64,000 nucleotides of DNA from Bedellia somnulentella (Eukaryota; Arthropoda; Insecta; Lepidoptera; Bedelliidae), in contig OY755170.1 in assembly GCA_963576735.1 (NCBI GenBank), positions 15,484,567 to 15,548,566 on the forward strand, in the 5' to 3' direction. Positions within the stretch are counted from its first letter, which is position 1, and every line of letters begins with the position of its first letter. The position numbers and the translations under genes were made by a program. A model generated the notes under the pieces. The model saw only the letters and a program-made list of their open reading frames with translations. It had not been told where the DNA came from and searched no databases. Shown in pieces: positions 31,683 to 43,556 of this stretch.

Positions 31683-33449
31683 AATGGGAAACATATCACA
31701 AACGTTTTTTATAGCGGGTTACATTACAAAACACGTGACAAACTTCATCTCAATAGCCTCACACTGGACTGGAAAATGTTTGCAGATGAAAATTTTGTTC
31801 ATTTTGTACCTAAAAGTGTTAGCTGAATATTTGCCTACAGTGAAAAAAAAACCAGAATGGTTTGATTCAGACAAAAGTAAAGTCTGCTTCGAATAGAACT
31901 TTCAACAAATTTCTTTACACGGGTATCGTATGAGGTACAAAGGCAACTGTGGCGTATTTGAGTTTGGTAGACGAGGCCAATAGTACCACTTGTGATTTAA
32001 ATATTTACAATTTGTATCCATTTTGTAGGAAAACTAGTTAACAGGTTTTGGATACCTATTTATATCATCGTGCCTTTAATTTAATGCAAAAAAACTTATA
32101 TTTAAGCTAACGGAAAACGGAAAATTGATTAAAAGCGGATGGCAAGAAAATTATGCCTGTTCAATTATTATTCATTTATTTAGTAGAAATATATAAAATT
32201 ATGTGAAAGTATCTCTTTTAATCACATCCCTATATTTAAATTACAAACATAACTAAACAATCGTATAGGAATGCCATTACATTTTCACTCCTTTATTTAT
32301 TACAAGAAATCGAGAAAACTAAAAGTACTTTTATACGCGAGCACAATATAGAATGTTACAAGATTCTAGTAAACAGATTGGGCTAGATTCCTAGAAAAGA
32401 ACGATTGTACTCACTTTGTCGTCAAAGTGACTCTTTCTTGAAGACTGCACACGTCTCGAGATTTCAAGAGAAAAACCGAAGAATTTGTTCATGCGTAACA
32501 CTAAGCGATTGTGCATTTTCAACATCGCAGACTTTTATAGGTTTTGTGCAGAGTAGAAAGACTAAAAAGTATTACTCGAAAGAGCTAAAATCTCATATAA
32601 TTTTAATCTAAGATCAGTGCCTGTATACTATTTACAAAGTCTTGTTCATCACAAATGTTTTTGTTGGATTCTTTCCCATTGATTTTTATCTTCGTAGTAT
32701 GAAATATGATAGCAAATCAACAACTGCAGTGCATTTGATATGATTGACAAAGTACTTAAGTGATGCGAATATAGATTGAGTCATGAATTAATTCCGTCTA
32801 TGTAAGACCACAGATTGATGTGGCTACATTCTAGGTATTGCAACTATTACATTTCCATACAAGGGATAACAGGAAATAGCTACCGGGGATACCCGGAACA
32901 CTATCGGTACAAAAGCCAATTGCTTGTCAAAGCTCATTTCGATAACAAAACTACAATACACGCATTAATGTTTATCTCAATCAAATACAGGTATAAACTC
33001 GTTATGCTTTACTACAGCATTACATTATAAACTCTAATTCAATGTGAAAAATTTCTGTATCATTTTAAAATATTAGTAATTTTTCAGACACAAAATGTTG
33101 TCTTAATAATTTTCCAGTAAATTTTAACCTATAGCGTGACCAAGAATAGGGTATACTAAGGACCCATTGAGGTGTTATTGAACACATACATTAGATGAAA
33201 AACGGGATTCATATGTTTAATTTCTCAATAGATTATTTTTTCCCAATGTATTTTTCAGCAAAGCCAGTAATTTTTCCACATTATGTTTTAAAAACTACAT
33301 ATTTCATAACCACTAAATTTTGGTATAGATTTTTGGCACTTTAAGTATTGTAAGGCTTTAAGTATTTTAAGAAAGGTAGCATTACAGATCTTCACTAGAA
33401 CTAGTTAACTTTCAGGCATATGCTTTCATGACCTTAGTTTTATTTAGAG
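31683..33449. other. Non-coding DNA
   Basis: AT-rich. The 68-71-codon frames at 31684, 32405 and 32815 show no domain and no splice context. Nothing else recognised. Confidence 0.4.
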
Positions 33450-33460
33450 GACAATCTATA
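33450..33460. repeat. SINE-A target duplication, left
   Basis: GACAATCTATA, repeated exactly at 33721-33731 on the other side of the SINE. Confidence 0.8.
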
Positions 33461-33720
33461 ATTATAGTTGCTGTGTAGTGTCCGCTTAGAATAGCACTAC
33501 CCCTTTTCTTCCGGTGGGTGTACGTAAGAGGCAACTAACGGTATTGGAGCTTTTTAAGGGTTTTTGGGCGATGCGGTTGGAGACCCATCACTAACAACCT
33601 TTATTTAACCATCTTTTCCCCACGCAACTTCCGAAAGTGGCTGAGGAATGTCTAATTCGTTAGCTCTGGCTACCCCTTCTAGGGATTTATAGCCGTGACT
33701 ATATGTATGTATGTATGTAT
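33461..33720 (+). mobile_element. SINE-A copy with 11-bp target duplication
   Basis: GCTGTGTAGTGTCCGCTTAG, GGTGGGTGTACGTAAGAGGC, GGGCGATGCGGTTGGAGACC, TTCCGAAAGTGGCTGAGG, ATAGCCGTGACTATATG and a (TATG)n tail. About 10 extra bases (ATTATAGTT) lie between the duplication and the 5' end. Subfamily with TTAAGGGTTTTTGGG. Confidence 0.95.
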
Positions 33721-34090
33721 GACAATCTATAGTTTAAGTAATAAAAATTGCCTTAAGAAGTAATAATTGAAGGCATTGAATTTTGTTCATTAAATATAAA
33801 AATCTATTTTTATGTGACGAGAAAATTTTATTTCTCCTCGTATTCCTGATCTCGACCTCTTTGAAGCTGTAATATTTTTCCTACAGAGAACTATGAAAAT
33901 GTTGATAAAATTATCACTCCCACACAACAAAGGAAGACTGCTACTACCGACGCAAGGAAGAAAATTCTTGAAACTAATTACCAGCTGCCGTTAACATTTT
34001 TATTGCTTGTATATTGATAAGCCATGTTTCGATGGCTAAAAATAACTTAAGCCAACTGTTTCTTATAATAAATTTTCTATTAAATTATTT

Positions 34091-34137
34091 CCCGTGTAGT
34101 GCCGGCTTAAAATGTTACTACCTCTTTCTACAGTCAG
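34091..34137 (+). mobile_element. SINE-A 5' fragment
   Basis: CCCGTGTAGTGCCGGCTTAA, AATGTTACTACCTCTTTCTAC, then the similarity stops. Confidence 0.7.
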
Positions 34138-34409
34138 TCTCTATTTGATTCTTAATATTAATATGTCCTCCATATGCCGTGTTCAAAGATGGCAACCCTT
34201 GCATATAAAAAAAAACTTGGAGAAATGGACTTTCTCTTATAAAATAAAAGTATTTACACACGTTTTGGATACATAAAACTGCATTAAAATGAAGTTATTT
34301 AGCATATTATATCTTTAGCATATAATATACATTTCATACTGTTTGAAACGCTAGTGCGTGTATTCTGGATCTGTCCCAATTTTGCGATATCTATCGCCAA
34401 CCCTTAAAC
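34138..34409. other. Non-coding DNA
   Basis: AT-rich. A TATA-like GCATATAAAA sits 15 bases after CAAAGATGGCAACC at about 34180, possibly promoter-like on the plus strand, but isolated. Nothing else recognised. Confidence 0.35.
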
Positions 34410-34570
34410 AACATACCATGACATACAATAACATATAGTCACGCCATTAGATCCAATTAGGGTAGGCAAAGACTCGATCGCCACTTCGTACGATCCTGGC
34501 AAACATCTCTAGCTCCGTTTACGCCCATTATTCATGCTCCATTATTCTTTATACATGTTGAGCACACTTT
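34410..34570 (-). pseudogene. LINE 3'-end fragment: pol C-terminus and shared tail
   Basis: On the minus strand, an open stretch reads VNGARDVCQDRTKWRS and then SLCLP before a stop, the same C-terminal block as the plus-strand fragment at 50950-51170. The 3' region TTTGCCTACCC...GGCGTGACTATATGTT matches the tail motif of SINE-A and SINE-B. A 5'-truncated non-LTR retrotransposon relic; clade not determined. Confidence 0.6.
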
Positions 34571-35178
34571 CAATCAGGTCTAAGTGTGTCCTCCGTGATC
34601 TTTCACTCTAAATTAGAAACACGAATATTTCTCGTGATTGTTATTTGGAATCAAAGTCACATCCACTAATCTAATAAGTTTTTATGCAACAAACAGAAAG
34701 ATAGATGAAGACTTTCTTATCCGCCCGTTTTTTATTTTACACTTTATCAGTATTTATGAGGTTCACAATTCATTTCAGGTTTTATAGCCGGAAAAAAACC
34801 TAAAAAAATAGTCTACTACAAGTCGTGTAGAGACATATGTCTCTAATATGCTGATTTGCTACTTCTCGTAAAATCTACTGAGATGGATCTGTTTGGAAAG
34901 ATGGACAAATGCTGAGGAATCTTTGCCTCTATCGTTGAGAGTATTGTTCCACCACTTCGGCTATGAAATCTTGTAAGATAAAAGTTCCCTATTATATTAA
35001 GAATGAATAATTATTTTTTTATTTTATGTATTTGTAAATTATATTTTTTTTAAATTCGTTCATCAATTGAGGAATATTGATGGTTATACTATTAATTATA
35101 CCAAAAAAACAAAGTAGTAAATATCACATAACATTTACCGACCACATACAGAGTTATAATTATAAAATTTATTTATTA
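34571..35178. other. AT-rich DNA, nothing recognised
   Basis: No frame with a domain and no repeat recognised before the Helitron end at 35179. Confidence 0.45.
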
Positions 35179-35993
35179 CTAGTGGATCGTCCCAGCTTCG
35201 CACGGGTAGCGTTGTTTTTTAAATATCTGAGGTTTATTTCTTCAGTCACTGCTGAAGCATTGTGAAATTCAGCGCAATGTTTTCAATTTATTAAATTTAT
35301 AGCACTCCCTAAACAGTGTAGTTTGGTGATTTTAAATGCGCTTTGATGAACGGTTCAGTATTTCCGTTTAATAGCAAATTTTGGAATAAAACGCTATAAA
35401 GTATTTATAACAATCTAAAAAATAAATCATTACGTGATGTAAGATGCAACTACTGGCGCCATCTAGTATGTTATATGTAAATTAGTAAAGATTTGGTTTT
35501 GATCACGGGCGCGATGGCTTATTTTATGTATAATTTAGGTGTTTGTCTACCGATTTCTATGATTCTTTTTCTATTGAATAGGTAATAATGTTACCTTTTT
35601 AAATTTGGGATGAGTGAGAGGTTTACAAACGTAAGAATAAACAAATATAATCAGAATGATCCGAACTGCTAAGCTATCAGGAATTACACGTGTTATTGTA
35701 AGTCAACCGTAAAAGATAGACATAAACTGCTGAGGTTTTTTTTTAGATAATTTTATGAAGAATATTTCCGTCATACATGATTTTTATGTAAGTTTAACCA
35801 TTAAGGCTGCACACGCGACGGAAGCTTAAAAAATTTAGTAACTTCTCCCGTTTTCCCAAAATTTCCCAAAATTCCCCTTTACTACTCTGCTGGAAAGTAT
35901 ACAAAAACCTGCGCAGGTGTATGAAGAATAATTGTACCAAGTTTCGTTAAAATCCGTCGAGTAGTTTTTGTTTCCATAAGGAACATACAAACC

Positions 35994-36051
<58 letters not shown>

Positions 36052-36170
36052 AATTTTACTGATTGCATTTTTGGCATCAGTATCGATCCCTAATCACCAC
36101 CTGATTGTTATTTTGAAAATATATTTCATGTACAGAATTGACCTCTCTACAGATTTATTATAAGTATAGA
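35179..36170 (-). mobile_element. Non-autonomous Helitron, minus strand
   Basis: Starts TCTATACTTATAATAAATCT on the minus strand at 36170. Ends with CTACCCGTGCGAAGCTGGGA, then CGATCCACTAG at 35179, with A and T flanks. It is 992 bp, non-coding and the same family as 20094-21015. It holds a long (GACA)n run, which generates an 80-codon frame of repeated CLSV units that is not a gene. Confidence 0.85.
35993..36049. repeat. (GACA)n microsatellite
   Basis: About 14 units of GACA inside the Helitron. The related copy at 20094-21015 has only about five units (20221-20245). Confidence 0.95.
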
Positions 36171-37721
36171 TTTGTTAAAAATGCTCGCAGCACTTCCTAT
36201 TTTGACGTAATAGAATAGAGAAGGAATCAAAAGCACCATAGAATGGCAATTATGATTAAAAAAAAATTCTTCATTTGAAAGTGTAGCTTCAAAAGAAGAA
36301 TACTACGTGGGCCGTATGTTTTCAGGTGTTCTTACAACTTCATCATAAATAAACCATTTTATTAAAAAACCAACAACCATCTTCAGATAGTTTTTTCTCT
36401 TTAGAATTATTCTATTATGTCTTTCAATGTGAATTACATTAACTAAACTTGAAAGAAAATCGTTGCCTTTGAGTCGAAGTTAATCAGGCTGACTTGTTTT
36501 GAATAAGTAAACTAAAGCGAGCGTCTGACGACAATAAATGGTTGGTAGCAATAGTTTAATCTACAGTCCCAAAAGCAAAGTTTAACATAAACTTTTGCCT
36601 GAGAAATATCTCTATCGAGTCGACGACATTTTGGCATAAATTCTAACTTTAACCGTTGGTAGCGAATATCTCAGTGGTAATTGTGTCGAAACTATGCATT
36701 GTTCGTCGAATAGTTTTACACTGCGCGGCGTTCGCAGCCAAATCTGTCTACTAGCGCTATCTGGCGATGAGTAGCAAGCACTAGCGAGATGCTTTATGGT
36801 TTTTAGAACAATTTTCATAAAGTCGTTAATGTATGTTTGGAGGCTCTTTCATTCTTAGAATAACAAAGAAATACAGACTCGAGGCGGGAGAAGTAACATG
36901 AAGCAAATTTGAAAATGGAAAATGCAAGGTTCTAATATATTTTGAAGATATTTACGCCGCTCTTCATGTTTCAGTAGAGATTTTCGTGAGTCTGATGGAA
37001 ACTGGTATCAGGCACATTTTGGATATATTTTATTATTAGTCTGAGCTTTAATCATGCATTTCAATATTAGATTAAAACTTATTAAGCAAATTAATTAAAA
37101 TTAATGGTATCTTTAGCTATTTTAGCATCATACATCTTGTAACTAAAATAATAATGCGCCATAGTTGTAGATATATTACACCTATATCATTATGATTCTT
37201 TTATATGAATAGAAGTGTTATGAAGATGACACGCAAACTGGATTGCAATAATAACGAGATTCTATACTTAACGCAGAATGGTGGCATGAAAGAAAAACAC
37301 GACAAAAGAATCTGACGCAACGCGAGGCATTACTAAAAAATACCACAATAAATGTGAAAAAAATCTATCTATTCAAGCGGCTCTGTCGTTTAAGTAAAAA
37401 GGAAGAGGGACGCCGGTGGCCCGAGCCTATTTGAATGAGGTCTATCAGCCCCCGAGGTGTTCTTGTGGGGGAGTTTTGACGGAAATAACCCCCCCTCCAC
37501 CTATTTAGCGTGATCGTAATTTTTAGTTATGATGTTTGGTTTTTATTGAACATAATAAAGCGTTGATTAAACGAGATTCCGCTGATCGCTTGGAAGCAGG
37601 CAATCAATCTTTACCGAGAAATGGAAATGTTTAATGTATTGTATAAAATTTGAAATAAATCGAAATTGGCAATAGTAGTTTGTGATTGATTAGCTGCCAT
37701 TTACTAGCTTTTATATTTTGA
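36171..37721. other. Non-coding DNA
   Basis: GC-balanced patches at 36600-36790 (TACTAGCGCTATCTGGCG) and 37385-37500 (GGACGCCGGTGGCCCGAGCC and a C-rich run) are candidate conserved or regulatory DNA. No gene recognised. Confidence 0.35.
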
Positions 37722-37790
37722 TGGCGACCGGGGTCTAGTGGTTGCTGGGCTTAGTGTTGGTGCGGAGCGGGTTCAATCCTCGATGAGTCT
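37722..37790 (+). repeat. tRNA-like retroelement head
   Basis: GGGGTCTAGTGGTTGCTGGG (A-box region) and GAGCGGGTTCAATCCTCG (good B box with paired T-stem), followed by CACATTTATTTTCAG. The acceptor stem does not form. Not a working tRNA gene. Confidence 0.5.
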
Positions 37791-38673
37791 CACATTTATT
37801 TTCAGTCCGAGATGTATTTTTTTATGTATTGTATATAATTATATTTATTTTCAGAAAATATCCTCCACCATTCTTAGGTTACTATTGTATGCACTTTGAT
37901 CTGTGTAGATACTAAATTGTTTAAAGGTTCCCTGCCTAAAGATAAAACCGGCCCTACATTTTGCTGTCTGTCTGTCACCGTGATATGAGGTTATTTAAAA
38001 AATACGACCTACCATATGGACTTATAAATTTCAGAGAAAACTCAGTCGACGTAAATTAAAATACAGTATTCAAACTGATTTTATATTCAGTGATAAGATG
38101 GCTCGTGTCTCTGACGTGTCATCTGATGACTTAATGAGGTGTTTATGAGAACATTCTACTAAACAAGGATTTTATTATAAACGGAAACACGCCTGTGTTT
38201 TTGTTTATCAATGTTTGTTCAGGAACAGAACCGTATTATCGTGGAATATAATACTTTAACAAATATTAATTGGCTCAAAATAATTAAATATTTGGTTGTA
38301 GAATTCTAATAACTGGAATACTATAAAACTGTATAATTTGATTTTATCAAATTATTTTATAAGTCTAGGATAAAAGTAGAAAGTTTTTCATATAGTTTTA
38401 TGAAAATAAACTTTCTTGAACACAATAATTTGGTTCTAAATAATAACAAAATTAGAATTGATACTACTGGAAAGTCGACACAATTAAATGTGAATTGACT
38501 CTATCGTCGACGTTTCGCGGGGTATTCGTATTTTTGTAAGAACAAATGGCACAGCCCTCTGGCTACGTTTTTTATAAAAAATAATTTCACTGCTGCGTTA
38601 CGATCACATATTATTCCGAAGAGATTTTGTTTGTCTGTAATAGAGTCCGAAACGAAATTCCTTCAAAAGAAAT
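37791..38673. other. Non-coding DNA
   Basis: AT-rich. Near 38508-38525 CGTCGACGTTTCGCGGGG contains, on the minus strand, CGAAACGTCGACG, like the Penelope 3'-end string, but nothing else supports a retroelement there. Confidence 0.35.
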
Positions 38674-38905
38674 ACACATACATACATATACTCACGGCCA
38701 TAAATCTCAAAAAGGGGTAGCCAGAGCTTAAAAGCTATATTTGGAAGTTGATAGGGGATAAAATGGTAGAAATGAAGTATTGTTGGTTATGGGTCCCTAA
38801 CCGCATCGCCCAAAAATCCCTTAATAGCCCCAATACCGTTAGTCGCCTCTTACACCACCCGTGGGTCGAAAAGGGTGGTGAAATTCCAAGCCGGCACTAC
38901 ACGGC
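38674..38905 (-). mobile_element. SINE-A copy
   Basis: ACATACATACATATACTCACGG tail, AAAAAGGGGTAGCCAGAGC, GGTCCCTAACCGCATCGCCC, CACCCGTGGGTCGAAAAGGG and 5' end GCCGGCACTACACGGC. Near full length with a few small indels. Confidence 0.92.
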
Positions 38906-39125
38906 ACTGAAATAATATCAAATGCAACTGCAAAAGTGAACCAGTGACTATGTCGGCTTTGTAACATAATAATCTCAAGAATCTTTCTTTGATTTCATCG
39001 ATGCGGGTTCCATACGTTCATAACAAGATATTTCATATCGCTGGATATATCTCAGTTCAATTGGAACTTTAACTAGTTTATAATTCCACGTGTATTTCAT
39101 AAATTACATTATATTGTTATGATGG

Positions 39126-39376
39126 GCTGTGTAGTGTCGGCTTAGAATAGCACTATCTCATTTCTTCCTATGGGTGATCGTAACAGGCGACTGAGGTTAT
39201 TGGGGTTTTTGGGGGGAGATTTTTGGGCGATGCTGTTGGAGACCCATCACTAAGAACCTTTATTTTACCATCTTTTCCCCCGTAACTTCCAAAAGTGGCT
39301 GAGGAAATCCAAAAGAGGCTATCCCTATATATATATATATATAATAATAAGCCGTGAGTATTGTGTATATGTATTA
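39126..39376 (+). mobile_element. SINE-A copy with expanded (TA)n
   Basis: GCTGTGTAGTGTCGGCTTAG, GGGTGATCGTAACAGGCGAC, GGGCGATGCTGTTGGAGACC, then a (TA)n expansion at 39326-39343 interrupting the 3' end before GCCGTGAGTATTGTG. A 73-codon minus frame runs through it (artefact). Confidence 0.9.
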
Positions 39377-39419
39377 TGATGATAATCAAAAATATATTAT
39401 GATTGTATTATATTTAATT

Positions 39420-39567
39420 GCTGTGTAGTGTCGGCTCAGTCACCAAAAGCATTTATTATTACCATCTTTTCCCCACTCAACTTCCAAAAGTGGCTGAGGA
39501 ATCATTCCAAAGCTCTGGCTACCCCGTTTAGGGAATTATAACCGTGAGTATATGTATGTATGTATAT
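39420..39567 (+). mobile_element. SINE-A copy, internally deleted
   Basis: 5' end CTGTGTAGTGTCGGCTCAG joins directly to the CACCAAAAGC region, then TTCCAAAAGTGGCTGAGG, CTAGGC-type 3' block and ATATGTATGTATGTAT tail. About 90 bp from the CTTAGAATAG to the GGAGACC region are missing. It lies 44 bp from the previous copy in the same orientation. Confidence 0.85.
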
Positions 39568-40537
39568 TTAATTGGTAATTTAATAATTATAACTAACATT
39601 TGTATATGAATATTCAGGAAATTGAACTATGAAAGCCTTTCCGTTCTCTTCCTTTTAGTTTGTGAGAGGCATCTAAGTGCATTCGACTTGAAAGTGATCG
39701 GTTTATGTTGCTTTCAGCCATAAATTCCACATACATTTTTATTAGGTGACTGATTGACCAGGTGACTATGTCACGTGATGTATTTCAGCCTCTGCCAACC
39801 CCTTCGGATATACGGCGTGAACGTTTGAGTTGAGCTGAGTATGTGAAATTATGTCAAGCTGTACAAAAAGTCTTTTAACCTAAAAATAGTAGTGCAACGA
39901 TCTTATTCATATATCTTCTTGTTTATTTTCATTACGAACAACTTGCGAAGAGACGGCAGAGAAGTTTTATATTAAATTCCTGATCTGAAAACACAGTGCT
40001 TTTGATGTCGCTTTTAAAAATAAACGTTTTAGCAAGAGTTTATTATAAGCCTTTGCACTACATGTTTGAAACGTTTACTTCATAGAAAAAGTCTAAATTA
40101 GATCGAATGAAGAAATGTTATGTTATAAAGGGAAAGGGTTCAGCATTTATCTCATAACCACTAGTAAATATAACTAATATTTCATGTTTATTCCCCTAGA
40201 TACTTCCTGTTATATTTCTGCACTCAACTTGAGCAAGTGACATTTACAGAATGTCAGTATTAGGAAAGGTGAGGGTAGCATTTTAGTACCCCATTCATTA
40301 GTAAAATGCCAACGAGCGCGCTCTGTTTTGGTTTGTGATACTACAAGGGTAGAATATCGTGGGTCTTATATTACACGGAAGATGATGGCAACATGAATGA
40401 CTCTTTCTTCTTATATTCTAAGACATTGATACTTTTGGATACGATACGATACTTTTAATTTATTTTATTTTTTCTTTAGTTTATAATGTCATTTAGTGGA
40501 TGTTTGACACAAAAGTAATTACCATTCCACATAAAAT
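39568..40537. other. Non-coding DNA with a SINE-B tail
   Basis: Holds a SINE-B 3' fragment (39760-39840) and otherwise AT-rich unrecognised DNA. Confidence 0.4.
39760..39840 (+). mobile_element. SINE-B 3'-end fragment
   Basis: GACTATGTCACGTGATG, then CCTCTGCCAACCCCTTCGGA, ACGGCGTGAACGTT. Same 3' end as the copy at 47186-47560; the head is absent. Confidence 0.7.
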
Positions 40538-40779
40538 ACATATACATATATATAATCACGGCTACAAATCTCAGATAGGTTAGGCTTTGGAATAAAAATT
40601 CATCAGCCACTTTTGGAAGTTAAGTGGGGAAAGTTTAGTAAATAAAGGTTATTGGTGTTGGGTCTTCAACCGCATCGTCTAACAATCAATCAATTAATAA
40701 GCCCCAATTTGCCAAGCCACCTCTTACGACACCCGCGGGAAGAAATATGATGGTGCTATTTTAACCCGAACTACACAGT
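40538..40779 (-). mobile_element. SINE-A copy, diverged
   Basis: CATATACATATATATAATCACGG tail, GGAATAAAAATTCATCAGCC, GGTCTTCAACCGCATCGTC, CACCCGCGGGAAGAAATATG and a mutated 5' end. Older than its neighbours. Confidence 0.85.
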
Positions 40780-42091
40780 TATACCATTTTCAATATAAAT
40801 AAAATTTCCAATATAAATTACTCTTTGATCTAAATCTGAATTAAAGGGGTTAGGTAATATAATAATAGTCCAGGAAGACACCACCCTTCTACCAGCTATT
40901 CAGTACAGTACAAACGTTTGTAAATTGACGTTAATAGTTATCATGCAAGGAGATGCCACTCGTAACTACATCCATACAATCATCTAGTCACAAACTACGC
41001 AACAACTTAGTCTATTTGAAGTATGCTATCAAATAAGCGCAATTGAGTGAGGTTGTCCATAATTGCATGTTACAAATGGAAAAATACTACACTCCGAGTA
41101 TGTAGATAGTGAGTCCCGCGATATACGATCAAAGGAAGTAATAGGGTGCTTGCTATGAAACACGAGCGTCGGAGAATCGTACATCGTTCCATGCTCCCTA
41201 GTGCTGGAATGTGTGTTCTATATGGGGAGTCGTGGTTAGTGATGGGAATAAGTGCAAACACCATTTATATATCGATCCTCCGTCCCCTAAGCAAATTGTA
41301 TGACCGTTGCTGCGTAGTATTACTAGTTATTGTTGTGTTTCTTTAACTTTGCGAATGTTTCTTAGGATTTTGACTACTCAGTTAGTATCATTTATATATT
41401 TGACATGTATTAAGCCCGTGTAGGTTACATTGGAAATATATATGACACATTTTTTATGCTTTATAGGTCACCTAAATTAGGATAAAAAGAAGTATCTCTT
41501 ATTTTTTGGCAATCTAACGAATTCTCACGAGTCTCTAAGTGATATTTTAAGTCGTGTTACCTAATATAATGTAAAAAGGGTTGAAAATGGTAAAAGGTCC
41601 TTTTAGAAATATAAGAAAATAGCATAATAGGTAAACTATAAAAATAATCATAACAGTATCGATACCTATAAACTTGTTGTCGCTATTTTCTAAAATGACC
41701 GTTTTAAATGACAAGTCGAATTAAAATGAGTTTCAGAGACACGGAGCTCGGAGCGGGAAATCTTATTAATACACACCCCCTAAGGCGTTTGCTGCCACCC
41801 TTTATAAAATTATGTGCCAAAACGGCTGCGTCTTGAGTTTAACAGTTTCAAGAAGTCTCATACTTCTATAAGGACTAAAATCCAGTGGCAGTGAGCTACG
41901 GTGAAATGGGTTTCCGATAATATTTACAAGGATTATTCAATTAAACCTGTCTCTGAATTTTAGTAGCTAAGCTGTTTTAGGGATACATCCGATATTTGAC
42001 ATGTAACGGCAATTATGAACATTGCAATTTATGCCTACTCAGATTCCTATAATATATACACCCACTATATAAGACATTTTAAAATATATTT
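40780..42091. other. Non-coding DNA
   Basis: 41090-41260 is GC-balanced and gives overlapping 64-66-codon frames on both strands, with no domain in either. 41740-41830 (GACACGGAGCTCGGAGCGGG) is a second patch. Possible conserved elements; nothing certain. Confidence 0.35.
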
Positions 42092-42338
42092 GCCGTGAAG
42101 TGCCGGCTTAGAATGTCGCTACCCCTTTCTACCCACGGGTGTTGTAAGAGGCGACTAAGGGTATTGGGGCTTTTTATTGGATTTTTGGGCGATGCGGTTG
42201 GAGACCCATCACCAAAAACCTTTATTTTTACCATCTTTTCCCCACTCAACTTCCAAAAGTGGCTGAGGAATTTATAATTCCTTAGCTCTGGCTACCCCTT
42301 CTAGGGAATTATAGCCGTGAGTATATGTATATATGTAT
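42092..42338 (+). mobile_element. SINE-A copy, 'TTATTGG' subfamily
   Basis: GCCGTGAAGTGCCGGCTTAG, CTACCCACGGGTGTTGTAAG, TTTTTATTGGATTTTTGGGC, GAGGAATTTATAATTCC and ATAGCCGTGAGTATATG. The TTATTGGAT and TTTATAATTCC variants also mark the copies at 49931 and 62133, defining a subfamily. Confidence 0.95.
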
Positions 42339-42859
42339 TTGTCTTATAGTATAGCCTGTGAAAACCAGACTTTTAAGTCATGAGGTTCTAAAATAAGATC
42401 ATTTCTTTCGTTTTTATTTTAGTTTCCCTGTAGCTAAACTATCACATTTAAATACAATACTTCCATCGTATAAACCATGAATTGATTATGAAAATCGCAA
42501 CTTTGCTCCCATGTTATGTAAGTAGACTAGGTAGTATTCAATAATTAAAAACAAACTAATTGGCCAACGTATTGCTAATATAGCCTTGAGTCATGTTTCC
42601 TTACGCCCCGGGGGCTGCTAAGAATCCTGCAAAATTATTAACATTTCAGTAAGAACACCCGTGAGTTTTATACAATAAAGGTTTTTTCCTAGCGTTTTAA
42701 TCAGGAGCGTAATAAACTTTTGAGCTCCTTTAGAATTCAGGCTTTAAAAATAAAAATAAAAAACTAAAAAGCACGCTTTTAAAGCACATCAAACTAAAAA
42801 GTGAAAAATAATTCCAAATAAAAGATGAAAACGGTAATAAACAAAAATACTGATATTAT
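42339..42859. other. AT-rich DNA, nothing recognised
   Basis: Short A-rich runs near 42745-42850; otherwise no gene or repeat recognised. Confidence 0.45.
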
Positions 42860-43130
42860 TGTGAAAAAGCGTGAGTTGCTCGATAGACGAAAAATATGAC
42901 ACAGTGCGCCTCATTTTATTTTAACTTTTTAGTACTGAATCATTTAAAATTATTTAATACTGTCGACTCCAATCAGGATGAACCTATGAAATTATTATAT
43001 TGTCCCTGATTCTCGATAAGTGTACAGATTTTGAATCAAATCGGTCCGTTTAAAGAGGGTCAAAATCGAGTTTAAAGTAGTCGGTTACATACATACATAC
43101 ATACATACAGGTAAAGCTAATATAAGCGTG
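42860..43130 (+). repeat. Dispersed repeat with (CATA)n tail, copy 1
   Basis: AAAAAGCGTGAGTTGCTCG, TTTTTAGTACTGAATCATTT, GTCCCTGATTCTCGATAAGT, then GTCGGTTACATACATAC and AGCTAATATAAGCGTGTTAA. Matches 57515-57815. The tail and 3' layout resemble a 5'-truncated RTE-type LINE end, but no coding part is seen. Confidence 0.65.
43087..43109. repeat. (CATA)n microsatellite
   Basis: About five and a half CATA units within the dispersed repeat 42860-43130. Confidence 0.9.
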
Positions 43131-43276
43131 TTAATAAAAATAATAATATTTTTTTCAAGTATTTGAACGACTGGGTGTCAATTCGAAAACACTGGGTTGC
43201 TAACTGATTATTTTATTTATTTCTCTAAACATTCGTTATAATCCTCTTTCAAAAATTGAATCTTGATGTTCTTCTT

Positions 43277-43288
43277 TTTGGTAGGACA
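43277..43288. repeat. SINE-A target duplication, left
   Basis: TTTGGTAGGACA, repeated exactly at 43545-43556. Confidence 0.9.
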
Positions 43289-43544
43289 TACATACATATA
43301 CTCACGGCTATAAATCCCTTAACGGAGTAGCCAGAGCTTTGGAATGAAAAATTCCTCAGCCACTTTTGGAAGTTGATTGGGGAAAAGATGGTAATAATAA
43401 ATGTTTTTGGTGACGGGTCTCCAACCACATCGCCCAAAAATCACTTAAAAAGCCCCTATACCCTTAGTCGCCTCTTACGATCAACCACGGGCAGAAATGG
43501 GGTAGTGTTATTCTAAGCCGACACTACACGGCTATACGGCACGG
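43289..43544 (-). mobile_element. SINE-A copy, 'TTAACGG' subfamily, 12-bp duplication
   Basis: CATATACTCACGGCTATAAA, CCCTTAACGGAGTAGCCAG, GATTGGGGAAAAGATGG, GTGACGGGTCTCCAACCACA, CCACGGGCAGAAATGGGG and 5' end CCGACACTACACGGC. Twelve more bases (TATACGGCACGG) lie between that end and the duplication, a longer 5' end than in most copies. Variants CGGAGTAGCC and AACCACATCGCC are shared with 52930-53184. Confidence 0.95.
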
Positions 43545-43556
43545 TTTGGTAGGACA

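Noticed and set aside
35835..36077. 80-codon frame with repeated CLSV units
   Set aside because: A translated (GACA)n microsatellite inside a Helitron.
41146..41260. A mir-1-like string (TGGAATGT)
   Set aside because: Only the first eight bases match and no opposite arm pairs with it.
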